Shown here one piece after another: positions 1 through 9,400 of a DNA stretch of 24,566 nt. The DNA is from Gammaproteobacteria bacterium. GTDB lineage: Bacteria > Pseudomonadota > Gammaproteobacteria > Thiomicrospirales > Thiomicrospiraceae. The translations under genes and the position numbers were made by a program. The stretch's first letter is position 1. Every line of letters begins with the position of its first letter. The notes beneath the pieces are model-generated. The model did no database searches, was not told the DNA's origin, and was given only the letters and a program-made list of their open reading frames with translations. The DNA is taken from NCBI GenBank assembly GCA_013153955.1, contig JAADDM010000290.1, forward strand, positions 1 through 24,566, given 5' to 3'.

Positions 1-522
1 GGCTTAACCCATAAATTACTCAGTGCCATCAATCACCCAAGTAACCGTATTCCACAGCCGGTAGAAACGCTAAAAGAAGCGGTAAACTTTATGGGCCTAA
101 AGCGCCTAAAGTTTTGGGTGAATATGATGATGCTCTCTTCGATGGAAGATGTACCTGCTGAACTGCTTGTTGTGGCATTGGTGCGTGCTAAGTTTTTAGA
201 AGAGATGGCGATCAAGATGGGGCTAACCGCAGAGAAAGATCGTTATTTCATGGCGGGTCTGTTCTCTAGCTTAAATGCCTTCTTAAAAATTCCAATGGCC
301 GATGTCGTCGATCAGCTTCCGCTAGCAGATGATGTTAAGGCTGCTCTGGTTGATTTGAAAGGCGATATGGGGCGTATTATTTGGGTGGTTCGTTCTTTAG
401 AGCAGGGCAATACTCGAATTGAAATCCCAGGACGTGAAGAGTTAGACTTAATGGCCATCTCTAGTGCCTATATGTCTGCTAACGGCTGGTCTTATAAGAC
501 GGTTGCCAGCTTAAACACTTAA
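1..522 (+). CDS. HDOD-domain signalling protein, C-terminal part (5' truncated by the window)
   Basis: The reading frame is open from base 1, so the gene starts outside the window and 173 codons are seen. The visible part is the second half of an HDOD domain: an INHPSNRIP stretch, then VNFMGLKRLKFWVNMMML, then RAKFLEEMAIKMG and a YFMAGLFSSLNAFLKIP segment. That order is characteristic of the C-terminal HDOD region of EAL-HDOD (YuxH/CdgJ-like) proteins. In such proteins the N-terminal EAL domain is usually catalytically inactive and the protein acts in motility or c-di-GMP-linked signalling. The EAL part cannot be seen here, so this assignment is inferred from the tail alone. A strong hairpin follows the stop codon, so transcription probably ends there. 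Confidence 0.75.
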   Translation, partial: GLTHKLLSAINHPSNRIPQPVETLKEAVNFMGLKRLKFWVNMMMLSSMEDVPAELLVVALVRAKFLEEMAIKMGLTAEKDRYFMAGLFSSLNAFLKIPMADVVDQLPLADDVKAALVDLKGDMGRIIWVVRSLEQGNTRIEIPGREELDLMAISSAYMSANGWSYKTVASLNT

Positions 523-549
523 TAATCAACCCCGTACTCTCTCATCGTT

Positions 550-579
550 CATGTTGCCTTTTAACGTAAAGGCAACATG
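550..579 (+). terminator. Hairpin downstream of the HDOD gene, probable terminator
   Basis: A perfect 12-bp stem (CATGTTGCCTTT at 550–561 with AAAGGCAACATG at 568–579) encloses a 6-nt loop, 28 bases after the stop codon. A uridine tract does not follow directly; a T-rich stretch (TTTTCGATTCTTTTTTT) comes about 14 bases later. It is most likely a terminator for the HDOD gene and might work in both directions. Confidence 0.6.
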
Positions 580-678
580 CGCTTTGTCAGCGCTTTTCGA
601 TTCTTTTTTTCTATTTACCGCACGGCACTCCTTTTCTAATCCTTCGCTTCTCTCTTAAATGTATTTTATGGGTAACCT

Positions 679-1497
679 ATGCACCCGCAATGCTTTCATA
701 TAAATGGTCAAGATTTACCTGTCATTCGTACCACGCGTAAAAGCACGATTGCGCTTAAGCTAAAACCAAATGGTATGGTAATTTTGGTGCCTAAACGCTT
801 GTCGGCAAACCGCTTAATGTCGCAACTTAAAAGTAGCCTGGCCTGGTTGATTGAAACCCATGCACATTTAGAGAAAAGCGCCTCTCAAAAGCCTGTTCGT
901 CCGCTGTTTAAAGGGCAATCAGGGGATACCTTCGAGTTTAAGGGGCAAATCTACCAGATTGTCTGGGCAGAGGGTGAGGCGGCTCAGAGTAAAGCTGCGC
1001 TCAAACCCGCTCAAGCACCGCTTCAGTTAGATGAGAAGAGGCATCTCTGTTTATTAAATATTGAACAGTGTCTGAATTCACTTAAGCGTACTCAGCAAAA
1101 ACCAAAGGGGTTAAAGGACGCTAACCCGTCTGATGAGAGGATTGCCTGTCAGCAAATACAGGATTTTTTTGTGGCCTCGGCAAATGATTACTTAGCCCCT
1201 AAATTGGCTTTTTATGCTGGTTTAATTGGGGTCAATCCAAAAAGTATGACGGTGAAAGGCTATAAAAGCCGTTGGGGGAGTTGTTATCCCGATGGCAGAA
1301 TTCAGTTTAACTGGCGATTAATGCAGGCGCCAACCTGGGTGATTGACTATGTGATTGTGCATGAACTTTGTCACCTAGTACATGCTAACCACTCCGCAGA
1401 TTTTTGGGCATTGGTGCAGAAACACTACCCCAAAACAGCAGAAGCCAAAGCCTATATTCGTCAATCAGGATCTGACTGGATTCAGTTTTTGGTGTAG
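679..1497 (+). CDS. YgjP-like (M48/DUF45) zinc metallopeptidase
   Basis: This 272-aa protein has the zinc-binding motif HELCHLVHANHS at residues 228–239. H228, H232 and probably H238 would be metal ligands and E229 the catalytic base, followed by the family's usual DFW. Upstream, VKGYKSRWGSC at 192–202 is the other hallmark of the YgjP/WLM-type metallopeptidase family (DUF45). The N-terminal half (residues 10–60) has the basic, beta-rich IRTTRKSTIALKLKPNG segment usual for the family. A poorly conserved, Ala/Lys/Gln-rich linker at about 98–155 makes it somewhat longer than typical YgjP. No signal peptide is visible, so it is predicted to be cytoplasmic. Its physiological substrate is unknown. 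It appears to be transcribed alone, between two hairpins. Confidence 0.85.
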   Translation: MHPQCFHINGQDLPVIRTTRKSTIALKLKPNGMVILVPKRLSANRLMSQLKSSLAWLIETHAHLEKSASQKPVRPLFKGQSGDTFEFKGQIYQIVWAEGEAAQSKAALKPAQAPLQLDEKRHLCLLNIEQCLNSLKRTQQKPKGLKDANPSDERIACQQIQDFFVASANDYLAPKLAFYAGLIGVNPKSMTVKGYKSRWGSCYPDGRIQFNWRLMQAPTWVIDYVIVHELCHLVHANHSADFWALVQKHYPKTAEAKAYIRQSGSDWIQFLV

Positions 1498-1516
1498 CCC
1501 TTTCGCTTAATTGACA

Positions 1517-1534
1517 GGGTGTGTGAGTACACCC
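1517..1534 (+). terminator. Short GC-rich hairpin after the metallopeptidase gene
   Basis: GGGTGT (1517–1522) pairs with ACACCC (1529–1534) around a GTGAGT loop, 19 bases after the stop codon at 1497. No proper T-tract follows, so termination activity is uncertain. Confidence 0.35.
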
Positions 1535-1702
1535 CTATTAAATGATTTAATTTCGCCTTTTTCACACGTTAGAATGATAAAGTTACAGCACGATTAAAGC
1601 ATGCTTAGAGACAGAACAAGTCACTAAGTTGACCGTTTTAAACAAGACTCTCACACCTCTTTTTATCATCATGCCTTTTAATAACTGGATACCTTCCCTT
1701 AT

Positions 1703-4700
1703 ATGAAAACCATTCATATCACTGTTAATAGCCGATTGACCGCCACTCTAAAATCACAGGCCATTTCTCCCCTAAATTCTGCTTCAGAAAATGTCGATAT
1801 AGCGCACAAGTCTGGCGCTTATAGAGGCATCTCGGTGGTTGAAACGCCTGATATTATGACGTTAAATCAGTGGTGGGAGGCTTGGCAATCCCGTTGCCTT
1901 TTACGCGGTGAGCTGTCTCTTGAAACGCTGCCCAAAAAAGTGTTAAACAGTTTTGAAGCCCAGTGGTTGTGGGAGCAGGTCTTAGAGGCAGAGCTTACTA
2001 AGCGGACGGAATCAAGCGAGCAAATTCATACGGAACCAGATGGGTTGGTGAATGCATCAGATGAGGTGATACAGAGTCTTGCGTTATTGAATGTGTCCAG
2101 TACTGCCAAGCAACTCTACCAGGCCTGGTTACTGTCAAAAGAGTGGTTTCCAGAGGATTGGCTAGAGACGGAATACCTCTCACAAGAGAGTTGGCTTTAT
2201 AAAAACTGTCAGGCGCGCTACCTTGCCAAGCTTGATGAGCATCACTGGCAAGATGAAGCCTTGGTACAGCAACAACATTTAGCGTGGTTAGCCGAGGGAA
2301 AGGGCAAGCGACCCCAGCGGTTTGTACTGCATGGTTTTGATGAGTTGACGCCGCATGTAAAGGCTTGGCGGAGTGCGATTGAAGCCTTAGGGGGTGAGGT
2401 ATCTATTGAAGCCGTGACAGAGGCCTCTGAACAGATTGAACACCAGTTCTTTCGCGCTCAGGATGCTCAGGATGAGGTGCAACAGGTTGCCCTTTGGGCA
2501 GAGGCTCAGTGGCAGAAATTATCAAAAATAAAAGCGCCTCACGGCATCAAAATAGGCATTATTTCGCCTAACTTAGCGGACTATAAAGTCGCGTTAACAC
2601 AGAGTCTAGACGAGCAGTTAAGCCTAGCGCAGCATCAGCCCTTGAACAGCCTACGTAGCGCACCGCCTTTCTATAATCTTTCGCTGGGAACGGCTTTGAC
2701 CGAACTCCCCTTAGTGAAAAACGCTTGGTTAACCTTGAGTCTATTTTTACAGCCCAATAAACCTTGCCGCTATACCGATTGGAGTGAGTGGCTTAGCTCG
2801 CCTTATACGCAGGATAGCTTTGTACTGCGCCAGCAGGCCGATGCCGCTTTTAGGCGCTTACAATGGTCAAAATTTACTTGGCCAAAGCTTATCGCAACGG
2901 ATGCGGCAAGTGCGCTGCCTAAACGGTTAAAAGCACGTTTGGATAAACGAGCGGCATTAACCGAGGTGGAAAGCACGCCAAACTCTTCATCAAACCGATG
3001 CTCGCTGTCTCAATTTATTGAAACCGTTTGGACCGTTTTAGAGGACTTAGGTTGGCCTGGGAATCGCAATTTAAACAGTGATGAGCACCAGCAAAAAACA
3101 ATCTTTGAATCGGCTGTTACTCAGTTTTCAAAGGTAACAGAGGTGGGGGGTAAGCAAACAATCTCCGCTTGGCTGGCGCTTTTCAGACGTTTTTTATCCG
3201 AGCAACTTCATCAATCACAGAGTAAAGGCTTACAACCAATTCAAGTGATGGGGATGCTCGAAGCAGGGGGACAAACCTTTGATGCGCTATGGGTGCTAGG
3301 CCTAACCGATGAAGCTTGGCCAAGAATGCCCAATCCTAACCCCTTTTTACCGATGGATGAACAGCGTTCTCAGCGATCACCTAGGTGTGATGCCAAGCGA
3401 GAGTTGGATTATGCTCAGCAAGTAACTGAGCGCTTAAAAGGCTGTTCGCCAAGCATTGTCTGGAGTTACGCACAGCATCAAGGCGATGCTGAGTTATTGG
3501 TCAGTCCACTGGTTGAGCAGCTACAAGCGAGCCTAGCGCAGGCGACGGAGTTAAGTCAGTACTCGCCCCAGCCTTATCACTCTCTTGCCGATAGAGTCTT
3601 TGCGCTTAGAAGTTCGTCTGAGCCACTGTCATGGTTGCTCGATGCCCGTGGCCCTCAAGTACCTGCTGGCAGTAAAGCGCCAGGGGGTTCAGGTATTCTA
3701 CAAGCACAAAGTCAGTGTCCTTTAATGGCCTTTATGGATTTCCGCTTGGGAGCAAAATATGGTCTACAAAGTGTCGAAGAGAGCCTACAAGACAATAATC
3801 AAGGCATCTTGGTTCATAAAGTATTAGAGCTTTTTTGGGAGGAGACTAAAACGCAAAGTGCATTATTGACGTTGAGTGATGACGCACTTTCTGAGCGCTT
3901 AATCAAACATATTAAAACCAGTTTTGAGGCATTACTGGGAACGGTTGAAAATGCTTACTTAGCCTTAGAGCAGTCCCGTATTTTAGCGCTTTGTTTAGAC
4001 TGGCTCGCACTTGAAAAGACCCGTGTAAGTTTTGTCGTGGTTGAGCGAGAGCTTGAGTGCAAAGTCCCCTTAGCGGGTATTGAATTTTCGATTGTTATTG
4101 ATCGGGTTGATGAGGTGGCGGGTGAGCAGGTTGTGATTGATTACAAAACGGGTAAAGCCAGTATTAATAAACTACTGGCAACCCCCACAAAAGCGCCGCA
4201 ACTGGCCGTGTATTTACACGCATTAGGGGAGCAGGTGTCAGGGATTGGTTACGGTCTACTGCACTCGGATGAGGGCGTTAAGATGAGCGCAATTACCGCT
4301 GATGAAGACGTTTTGATGAAAGCACGCTCCGTACAGGTTTTTGCCAAAATGGCAGAGAAAGAGGGCCATGAATATTACGAAACCACTTGGCCTCATTTTT
4401 TGGGGCATCTTAAACAGCAGGTATTGGATTTGGCTGGTGACATTCAGTTAGGCAGCGCCCCGATGGCGTTTGACAGTGAGGTGGATATTCAATATGCCAA
4501 CTGTAAACTGGCTTTGCGCCTGCCCGAGGTAAAACGCCAACATCAAGCATTCTTAGATGAAAGCCGTCAGAAAATAGCCCAAGAAAAACAAGCAGAAGAG
4601 GATCGATTGAATGAGAGAGGCTCAAGTGAGTTTGACCCGATGAGTGACGCGAGCTTGAATGCCGATTTTAAGCCAGACTTAGAGGATGGCTTTGAACTCT

Positions 4701-4738
4701 CCTTTTCCGACGATGCAAGCACCGAGGTGAAGCAATGA
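1703..4738 (+). CDS. AddB-like PD-(D/E)XK nuclease, probable DNA repair protein
   Basis: This 1011-aa protein is the partner of the following AddA-like helicase and would process double-strand DNA ends before recombination. The N-terminal two thirds look like an inactivated helicase fold, without a Walker A motif. The C-terminal part has a PD-(D/E)XK nuclease site: GILVHKVLELFW near residue 703, then IDRVDEV with D800, and VVIDYKTG with D813 and K815. The segment ILQAQSQCPLMAFMDFRLGA just upstream is typical of the 'probable DNA repair protein' group (TIGR03623) found in Gammaproteobacteria and Betaproteobacteria. AddB-type nucleases normally place further cysteines after the nuclease core for a Fe–S cluster. 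Here only one cysteine remains in that region (YANCKLALRL), so the cluster is probably absent. The tail is acidic and charged. The stop overlaps the next start by 4 bases, indicating translational coupling. Confidence 0.85.
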   Translation: MKTIHITVNSRLTATLKSQAISPLNSASENVDIAHKSGAYRGISVVETPDIMTLNQWWEAWQSRCLLRGELSLETLPKKVLNSFEAQWLWEQVLEAELTKRTESSEQIHTEPDGLVNASDEVIQSLALLNVSSTAKQLYQAWLLSKEWFPEDWLETEYLSQESWLYKNCQARYLAKLDEHHWQDEALVQQQHLAWLAEGKGKRPQRFVLHGFDELTPHVKAWRSAIEALGGEVSIEAVTEASEQIEHQFFRAQDAQDEVQQVALWAEAQWQKLSKIKAPHGIKIGIISPNLADYKVALTQSLDEQLSLAQHQPLNSLRSAPPFYNLSLGTALTELPLVKNAWLTLSLFLQPNKPCRYTDWSEWLSSPYTQDSFVLRQQADAAFRRLQWSKFTWPKLIATDAASALPKRLKARLDKRAALTEVESTPNSSSNRCSLSQFIETVWTVLEDLGWPGNRNLNSDEHQQKTIFESAVTQFSKVTEVGGKQTISAWLALFRRFLSEQLHQSQSKGLQPIQVMGMLEAGGQTFDALWVLGLTDEAWPRMPNPNPFLPMDEQRSQRSPRCDAKRELDYAQQVTERLKGCSPSIVWSYAQHQGDAELLVSPLVEQLQASLAQATELSQYSPQPYHSLADRVFALRSSSEPLSWLLDARGPQVPAGSKAPGGSGILQAQSQCPLMAFMDFRLGAKYGLQSVEESLQDNNQGILVHKVLELFWEETKTQSALLTLSDDALSERLIKHIKTSFEALLGTVENAYLALEQSRILALCLDWLALEKTRVSFVVVERELECKVPLAGIEFSIVIDRVDEVAGEQVVIDYKTGKASINKLLATPTKAPQLAVYLHALGEQVSGIGYGLLHSDEGVKMSAITADEDVLMKARSVQVFAKMAEKEGHEYYETTWPHFLGHLKQQVLDLAGDIQLGSAPMAFDSEVDIQYANCKLALRLPEVKRQHQAFLDESRQKIAQEKQAEEDRLNERGSSEFDPMSDASLNADFKPDLEDGFELSFSDDASTEVKQ
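2118..2129. repeat. Palindrome ACCAGGCCTGGT (copy 1)
   Basis: Exact 12-bp palindrome inside the addB-like gene (reading YQAWL). It is the same core as at 5174–5185, 9406–9417 and 9449–9460. Confidence 0.75.
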
Positions 4739-7700
4739 TCTCTGCAACAAATCAAGATGAATTTCAGCAGCCCGATACTACTGGTTACGAGGCTGATTAC
4801 GTGGCTGACGACTCGGTGAATCAAGCGAATCAACCTAGCCTAGAGCAACTTTTTAGACTACAGAGAGACGAGGCGTTGCCCGATGGCTTAGCGCGTTTTA
4901 CAGCCATTAACCCCTTTGAATCTTTCATTGTTCAAGCGCCAGCAGGCTCGGGTAAAACCGCTCTGTTAACCCAGCGGTTTTTAGCCCTGTTGTCACAGGT
5001 AGACCAGCCTGAGCAGATTGTGGCGATGACTTTTACCAAGAAAGCCGCTGCCGAGATGCGTGATCGTGTCATGGGAGCGCTCAAATTTGGGGCAAATCCC
5101 CTGCCTGAAGAGGCTTCTTTAAATGATCAAAATACTTGGCACTTAGCGCAAGCAGCCCTTAAACAAGATAATGACCAGGCCTGGTCATTATTACAGAACC
5201 CCAATCGATTGCGCATTAAGACCATTGATGGTCTAAACAGCTATTTAGTGGGTCAAATGCCTCTGCTCTCTAAAATGGGTGCACAGTCTCAAATTTCGCA
5301 TAACGTCGATGCGGCTTATCAAGAAGCGGTGCACCTTGCACTGAAAACCCCGCAGTTAGAGACGGCAGTCGGGCGACTGCTAGGCTTGGTGAATGGTCGC
5401 TTTAATCGTGCAGAGACGCTATTAGTCAGCATGTTAAAGAAACGTGACCAGTGGATGGGAAACCTATTAAAGCTGAATGGTGATGAGGCAAGAGCAGCAT
5501 TAGAAGCTTCGTTACAGCTAATTGTACGAGATGAGTTAAAGCAGCAGGTTGCTCAGTTAAGCCATCTTATGCCATTACTGAGTGAGGCTTGTGAAGTCGC
5601 CGAGTATGCGGTTCAAAATGATCAGCCGGAACTTGATACGTTATGTGGCGCATGGCCGCTTACTGATGCGTTAGTGCATAGAGAGGCTTGGCAGGTATTG
5701 GCTGATTGGCTATTGACCAAAGATTCGAAAGGCGTGCGCAAAACCGTTACTAAAAACAATGGCTTTCCTGCTGGCAAAGGGTTAGCAAAAGACCGTAAGG
5801 ATCAGTTTTTAAATATATTGGCAGGTATTCGAGAGGGCGCTCATGCCAAAGAGGCGCTGGAAGCTTTAGCCATTTTAAAAGCGCTTCCCGAGCCCTTTTA
5901 CAGTGATGACCAATGGTTAGATTTGCAGTGGCTGATTCAGTTGCTTAAAGTCTCAGCAGGGTATCTAAAAGTGGTCTTTCAATCGTCTGGTCAGGCGGAT
6001 TTTATTGAGGTCGCTCAGGCGGCAAGTCAGGCATTGGGCGAGCCTTTAGCACCTACCGATTTAGCGCAACAGTTAGATTATCAGGTGAAACATCTATTGG
6101 TGGATGAGTTTCAGGACACCAGTAGCGAGCAGTTTAAACTGATTAAAAAGCTGATTGCTGGCTGGCAAGTCGGAGATGCTCGTACGCTGTTTATTGTGGG
6201 CGACCCGATGCAATCTATCTACCGTTTCCGAGAAGCGGAGGTGGGTAACTTCCTAAAAGTCTGGGAGCAGAGTGCCTCTGAGATGGGTGAGTTAACGCTG
6301 ACCCCTTTGAGCTTAAAAGTTAATTTCCGCTCTACACAAGGGGTGGTTGATTGGGTTAATCACCACTTCAAACAGGTTCTGCCCCGTACTAATCAGATAG
6401 AGAAGGGGGCGGTTGCCTACCGTGACTCCATCGCTTATTCAAAAGAGGCGACCGATGCCGTCACCCCGCACTGGGCCTTTAATGAAACGGCTGAAGTTGA
6501 GGCGCTTAAAATTTTAGAGGTTATCCAGCAGCGTTTAAGTGGCTTTAAAGCGGGCGATGGCAAAAGTATTGCGCTGTTAGGGCGTACTCGCTCAAGTTTA
6601 ATGAGCATTGCGCATCTTCTAAAACAGACAGGCCTGCCCTTTAGAGCGGTTGATTTAGAGACGCTGAAAGACCGACAAGAGGTGCAGGATATGCTGGCCT
6701 TGAGTCGTGCTTTGTTACACCTATCTGATAGAGCGGCGTGGATAGCACTGCTTCGAAGCCCCTTTGTGGGTCTGTCGCTTAATGATCTGTATGCGGTGAT
6801 GGGCGAACGACCGTATGACGCAGTTTGGGCGTGTTTAACACCGACTGTATCTAAGGAGGATGGTGATGAAAATACGGCGAACTTGACGGATTTGTTCGAG
6901 CCTATTTGGCAGGCGAGTGGCGTATCGGATGAGGGTATTAAGCGACTCGCTTATGCGATTCCTATCTTAAACAATAGTTTATCAAGGCTGGGTAGCCTGC
7001 CATTTTCGACTTTGGTGAGAGAGGCATGGATTCAGCTAGATGGCCCGCAAACCGTCGAAAACAAGTTGGCGCTTGAAAATGTTCAGGTGTTTTGCGATAC
7101 CCTCGCAGAGCTAGATGGAGAATCGCTTGATTTTAACCAGCTTGAAAGCATGATGGAGAGTCTATTCGCTCGGGCAGACAGCTCGGAGGCGAGCCAACGA
7201 ATTGAGTTGATGACCATGCATAAATCAAAAGGACTTGAGTTCGATACCGTGATTCTACCAGGCCTAGGCAGAAAGCCTCGTGGCGATGAATCGGGGCTAG
7301 TCTCTTGGTTTCAGTTTATGGATGAGAGCACTTCGACAGGTGAGTTTGAGGGGGCATACTCAGGGGAAAGTTTTGATGAGTATGCAGGGGAACTCTCAGG
7401 AGAACGCTTGGTTATTGCGCCCATTACACGAATCGGTCAGCCGACCGATCGTTTGGCGCAACTGCTTAAGCGTTTTGAGTCGGAAAAACAGTCTTATGAG
7501 TTAGGTCGCCTACTCTATGTGGCGGCAACGCGAGCCAAAACGTGCTTACACCTATTTGGACAGATTAAGACTAAAGAGACCGAGAGTGTAGAGGAGGAGG
7601 TCTCTCCCGTTAAGGACAGTATGCTTTCCGCCCTTTGGCCATGCGTTAGCAAAGCCTTTAATACACTCATGAATACGCATGAGTTTGCAGATGAAGACGA

Positions 7701-8499
7701 GGTTGAAAAAAATCCCCCTTGGCCAATGGTCAGTCGCCTACCCTTGGACAGAGAGGGGGCGACGGCGCTGGTTAGCACGGTTGCAAGCACGCCGACAACC
7801 ACGATTAAATCGACATCTTTGGGCAGTGGTTCTCAGGAGCGTCATGAAGCAGAGTGCGGGTCTAGCAATGCTGAGACGGGGGAGGATACGCTATTTGAAG
7901 TGGAGGTTAAGGAGGTTAAAGAGGTTCAGGAAACTGATCATAGCCCTCAGGCTTTGTTGAATACCACGGTGGGGAATTTGGTACACGAGATACTTGAACA
8001 GCTGGTTGATGAAGGCGTTGAAAGTGTTTCTGAGGCAAGCATTCAGACGCGACTGCCTTTCTATGAACATTGGTTGATACAGAAAGGGCTACCTAGTGAA
8101 AGTGTGCCTGAGGCGATACGTCGTTTACAAGTCTCTTTAAAGAATGCGCTGAATAACCCGACTTTAATGTGGGCGTTAAGCAGTCAATTTAAGGCCTCTG
8201 AAACAGAGCAAGAATTAACCTCATCGGAGGCGGATGGTACGATTAATTATCATATTGTGGACAGAACCTTTATTGATGAGCAAGGGGTTCGCTGGATAAT
8301 TGATTACAAAACCAGTATCTACGAAGGGGCGCTTGAAGGGGCTGGACTTGAGGCCTTTATTGCGCAAAAAGTGGCAGAGTACCGACCTCAATTAGCACGC
8401 TATGGTGCGTTATTTGATGAGCTTGACGCGCCTGAAAATCGTTCTCAAAAGTGGGTTTTATACTTTAGTTACGTAGACCGTTGGGTTGAGCTGAATTAA
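4735..8499 (+). CDS. AddA-like UvrD-family helicase-nuclease
   Basis: This is a 1254-aa superfamily 1A helicase fused to a C-terminal nuclease. Walker A is APAGSGKT (68–75), motif Ia is VAMTFTKKAAAEMRDR, Walker B is DEFQDT (457–462), motif III is VGDPMQSIYRFREAE, motif V is MHKSKGLEFDTVILPG, and motif VI is YVAATRAKTCLHLFG. The nuclease site at the C-terminus has D1176 (VDRTFID) and D1190-Y-K1192 (WIIDYKTS). It is expected to unwind DNA at double-strand breaks with the upstream AddB-like protein, in place of or in addition to RecBCD. Compared with better-known AddA proteins there is a roughly 55-residue N-terminal extension before the Q-motif region, and a long acidic, Glu/Val/Lys-rich low-complexity segment (about 950–1080) between helicase and nuclease. 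The start is the ATGA overlap with the previous gene. Confidence 0.88.
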   Translation: MISATNQDEFQQPDTTGYEADYVADDSVNQANQPSLEQLFRLQRDEALPDGLARFTAINPFESFIVQAPAGSGKTALLTQRFLALLSQVDQPEQIVAMTFTKKAAAEMRDRVMGALKFGANPLPEEASLNDQNTWHLAQAALKQDNDQAWSLLQNPNRLRIKTIDGLNSYLVGQMPLLSKMGAQSQISHNVDAAYQEAVHLALKTPQLETAVGRLLGLVNGRFNRAETLLVSMLKKRDQWMGNLLKLNGDEARAALEASLQLIVRDELKQQVAQLSHLMPLLSEACEVAEYAVQNDQPELDTLCGAWPLTDALVHREAWQVLADWLLTKDSKGVRKTVTKNNGFPAGKGLAKDRKDQFLNILAGIREGAHAKEALEALAILKALPEPFYSDDQWLDLQWLIQLLKVSAGYLKVVFQSSGQADFIEVAQAASQALGEPLAPTDLAQQLDYQVKHLLVDEFQDTSSEQFKLIKKLIAGWQVGDARTLFIVGDPMQSIYRFREAEVGNFLKVWEQSASEMGELTLTPLSLKVNFRSTQGVVDWVNHHFKQVLPRTNQIEKGAVAYRDSIAYSKEATDAVTPHWAFNETAEVEALKILEVIQQRLSGFKAGDGKSIALLGRTRSSLMSIAHLLKQTGLPFRAVDLETLKDRQEVQDMLALSRALLHLSDRAAWIALLRSPFVGLSLNDLYAVMGERPYDAVWACLTPTVSKEDGDENTANLTDLFEPIWQASGVSDEGIKRLAYAIPILNNSLSRLGSLPFSTLVREAWIQLDGPQTVENKLALENVQVFCDTLAELDGESLDFNQLESMMESLFARADSSEASQRIELMTMHKSKGLEFDTVILPGLGRKPRGDESGLVSWFQFMDESTSTGEFEGAYSGESFDEYAGELSGERLVIAPITRIGQPTDRLAQLLKRFESEKQSYELGRLLYVAATRAKTCLHLFGQIKTKETESVEEEVSPVKDSMLSALWPCVSKAFNTLMNTHEFADEDEVEKNPPWPMVSRLPLDREGATALVSTVASTPTTTIKSTSLGSGSQERHEAECGSSNAETGEDTLFEVEVKEVKEVQETDHSPQALLNTTVGNLVHEILEQLVDEGVESVSEASIQTRLPFYEHWLIQKGLPSESVPEAIRRLQVSLKNALNNPTLMWALSSQFKASETEQELTSSEADGTINYHIVDRTFIDEQGVRWIIDYKTSIYEGALEGAGLEAFIAQKVAEYRPQLARYGALFDELDAPENRSQKWVLYFSYVDRWVELN
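5170..5189. repeat. 20-bp perfect palindrome containing ACCAGGCCTGGT
   Basis: AATGACCAGGCCTGGTCATT is its own reverse complement. It lies inside the addA-like coding region (reading NDQAWSLL). The 12-bp core ACCAGGCCTGGT occurs four times in this window (also 2118–2129, 9406–9417 and 9449–9460). Confidence 0.8.
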
Positions 8500-8675
8500 G
8501 TGTTTTTAAATGACAGCGTATAAATTTGAAGGGCGTTCATTTAGAGTGGACATAAGTTGCGTTAAATCAATGAGTCACTGACCCGCGCTGTATTAAAATA
8601 GCGAATAGACCTTATAAGATTAAAGCGTGACCAACTCGGTTTGTTATGAGTACAGGCAGCTCAAGGAGAGATGAG

Positions 8676-9365
8676 ATGAAAGAGACACAAGCACAGATAT
8701 TAAAGCATCACGGGGGCGATGGAGAGTTCGCTCGTAAAATGGTTACTCAAAGTTATGCCCGTCGACATGATGAAGATTTTTGGCAGTTTTGGAATGATTC
8801 GATGGCGCCTGCGATTGCAGAGGGCGATAGTCTGCTTGATTTGGGTGCGGGCGTGGGTCAGTTTGTAAATGATCTTGCACAACGCTATCCAAACAATAAG
8901 GTGGTGGGCATTGATGCGGCAGATTACATGCTGGCCGCACAAGAAGTATTGCCCGAAAATGGTCGCTTGATTAAAGATGATTTGAATGCGCCAGAGGCGA
9001 ATATCCTTGCAGGCAGTGTTGCGGCGGTGATGGCCAATATGCTGGTGCACGAGTTGCCTCAGCCGATTACGATGTTTAAAGCGGTTTATCAGTGGATGAA
9101 GCCGGGGGCACGTTTCTGTATTATTGATTTGGTTCGTCAACCATTAGAAGCCTATTTAGAGCATAAATATCCTGATGGTGCGGTCTTTGAAAAAGCGATT
9201 GAACGGGCTGAGATAGAGTCGGTGTTTGAGCATTTCTTGGAGCATAATCGCTACCATGCTGATGATATTCTCTATATGTTGCAAGGCGTTGGCTTTAAGG
9301 TGCTTGAGAATACCCCTCAACGCGGAGGGCGATTTGTCCGTATTGTGGTGGAAAAACCGTGCTAA
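8676..9365 (+). CDS. Class I SAM-dependent methyltransferase, substrate unknown
   Basis: A Rossmann-fold methyltransferase of 229 aa from this start. Motif I is LLDLGAGVGQF (about 53–63). An acidic motif II follows at VVGIDAADYML, then KDDLNAPE, and a motif IV-like stretch at AAVMANMLVHELPQP, followed by WMKPGARFCIIDLVRQP. This order fits methyltransferase families 11/25 (small-molecule or quinone-type methylation), but nothing identifies the substrate. An upstream in-frame ATG at 8646 would add 10 residues. The ATG at 8676 is preferred because AAGGAG at 8663–8668 sits 7 bases upstream of it, while no ribosome binding site precedes 8646. The gene converges with yraN, with an inverted repeat between them. 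Confidence 0.8.
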   Translation: MKETQAQILKHHGGDGEFARKMVTQSYARRHDEDFWQFWNDSMAPAIAEGDSLLDLGAGVGQFVNDLAQRYPNNKVVGIDAADYMLAAQEVLPENGRLIKDDLNAPEANILAGSVAAVMANMLVHELPQPITMFKAVYQWMKPGARFCIIDLVRQPLEAYLEHKYPDGAVFEKAIERAEIESVFEHFLEHNRYHADDILYMLQGVGFKVLENTPQRGGRFVRIVVEKPC

Positions 9366-9400
9366 TCGGTTAACTAAACAGCATTTAAGTATCGGTTTTA

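Noticed and set aside
8700..9140. 146-aa minus-strand frame opposite the methyltransferase gene
   Set aside because: The plus-strand frame has clear methyltransferase motifs and a ribosome binding site; the opposite frame is His/Cys/Asn-rich and resembles no protein.
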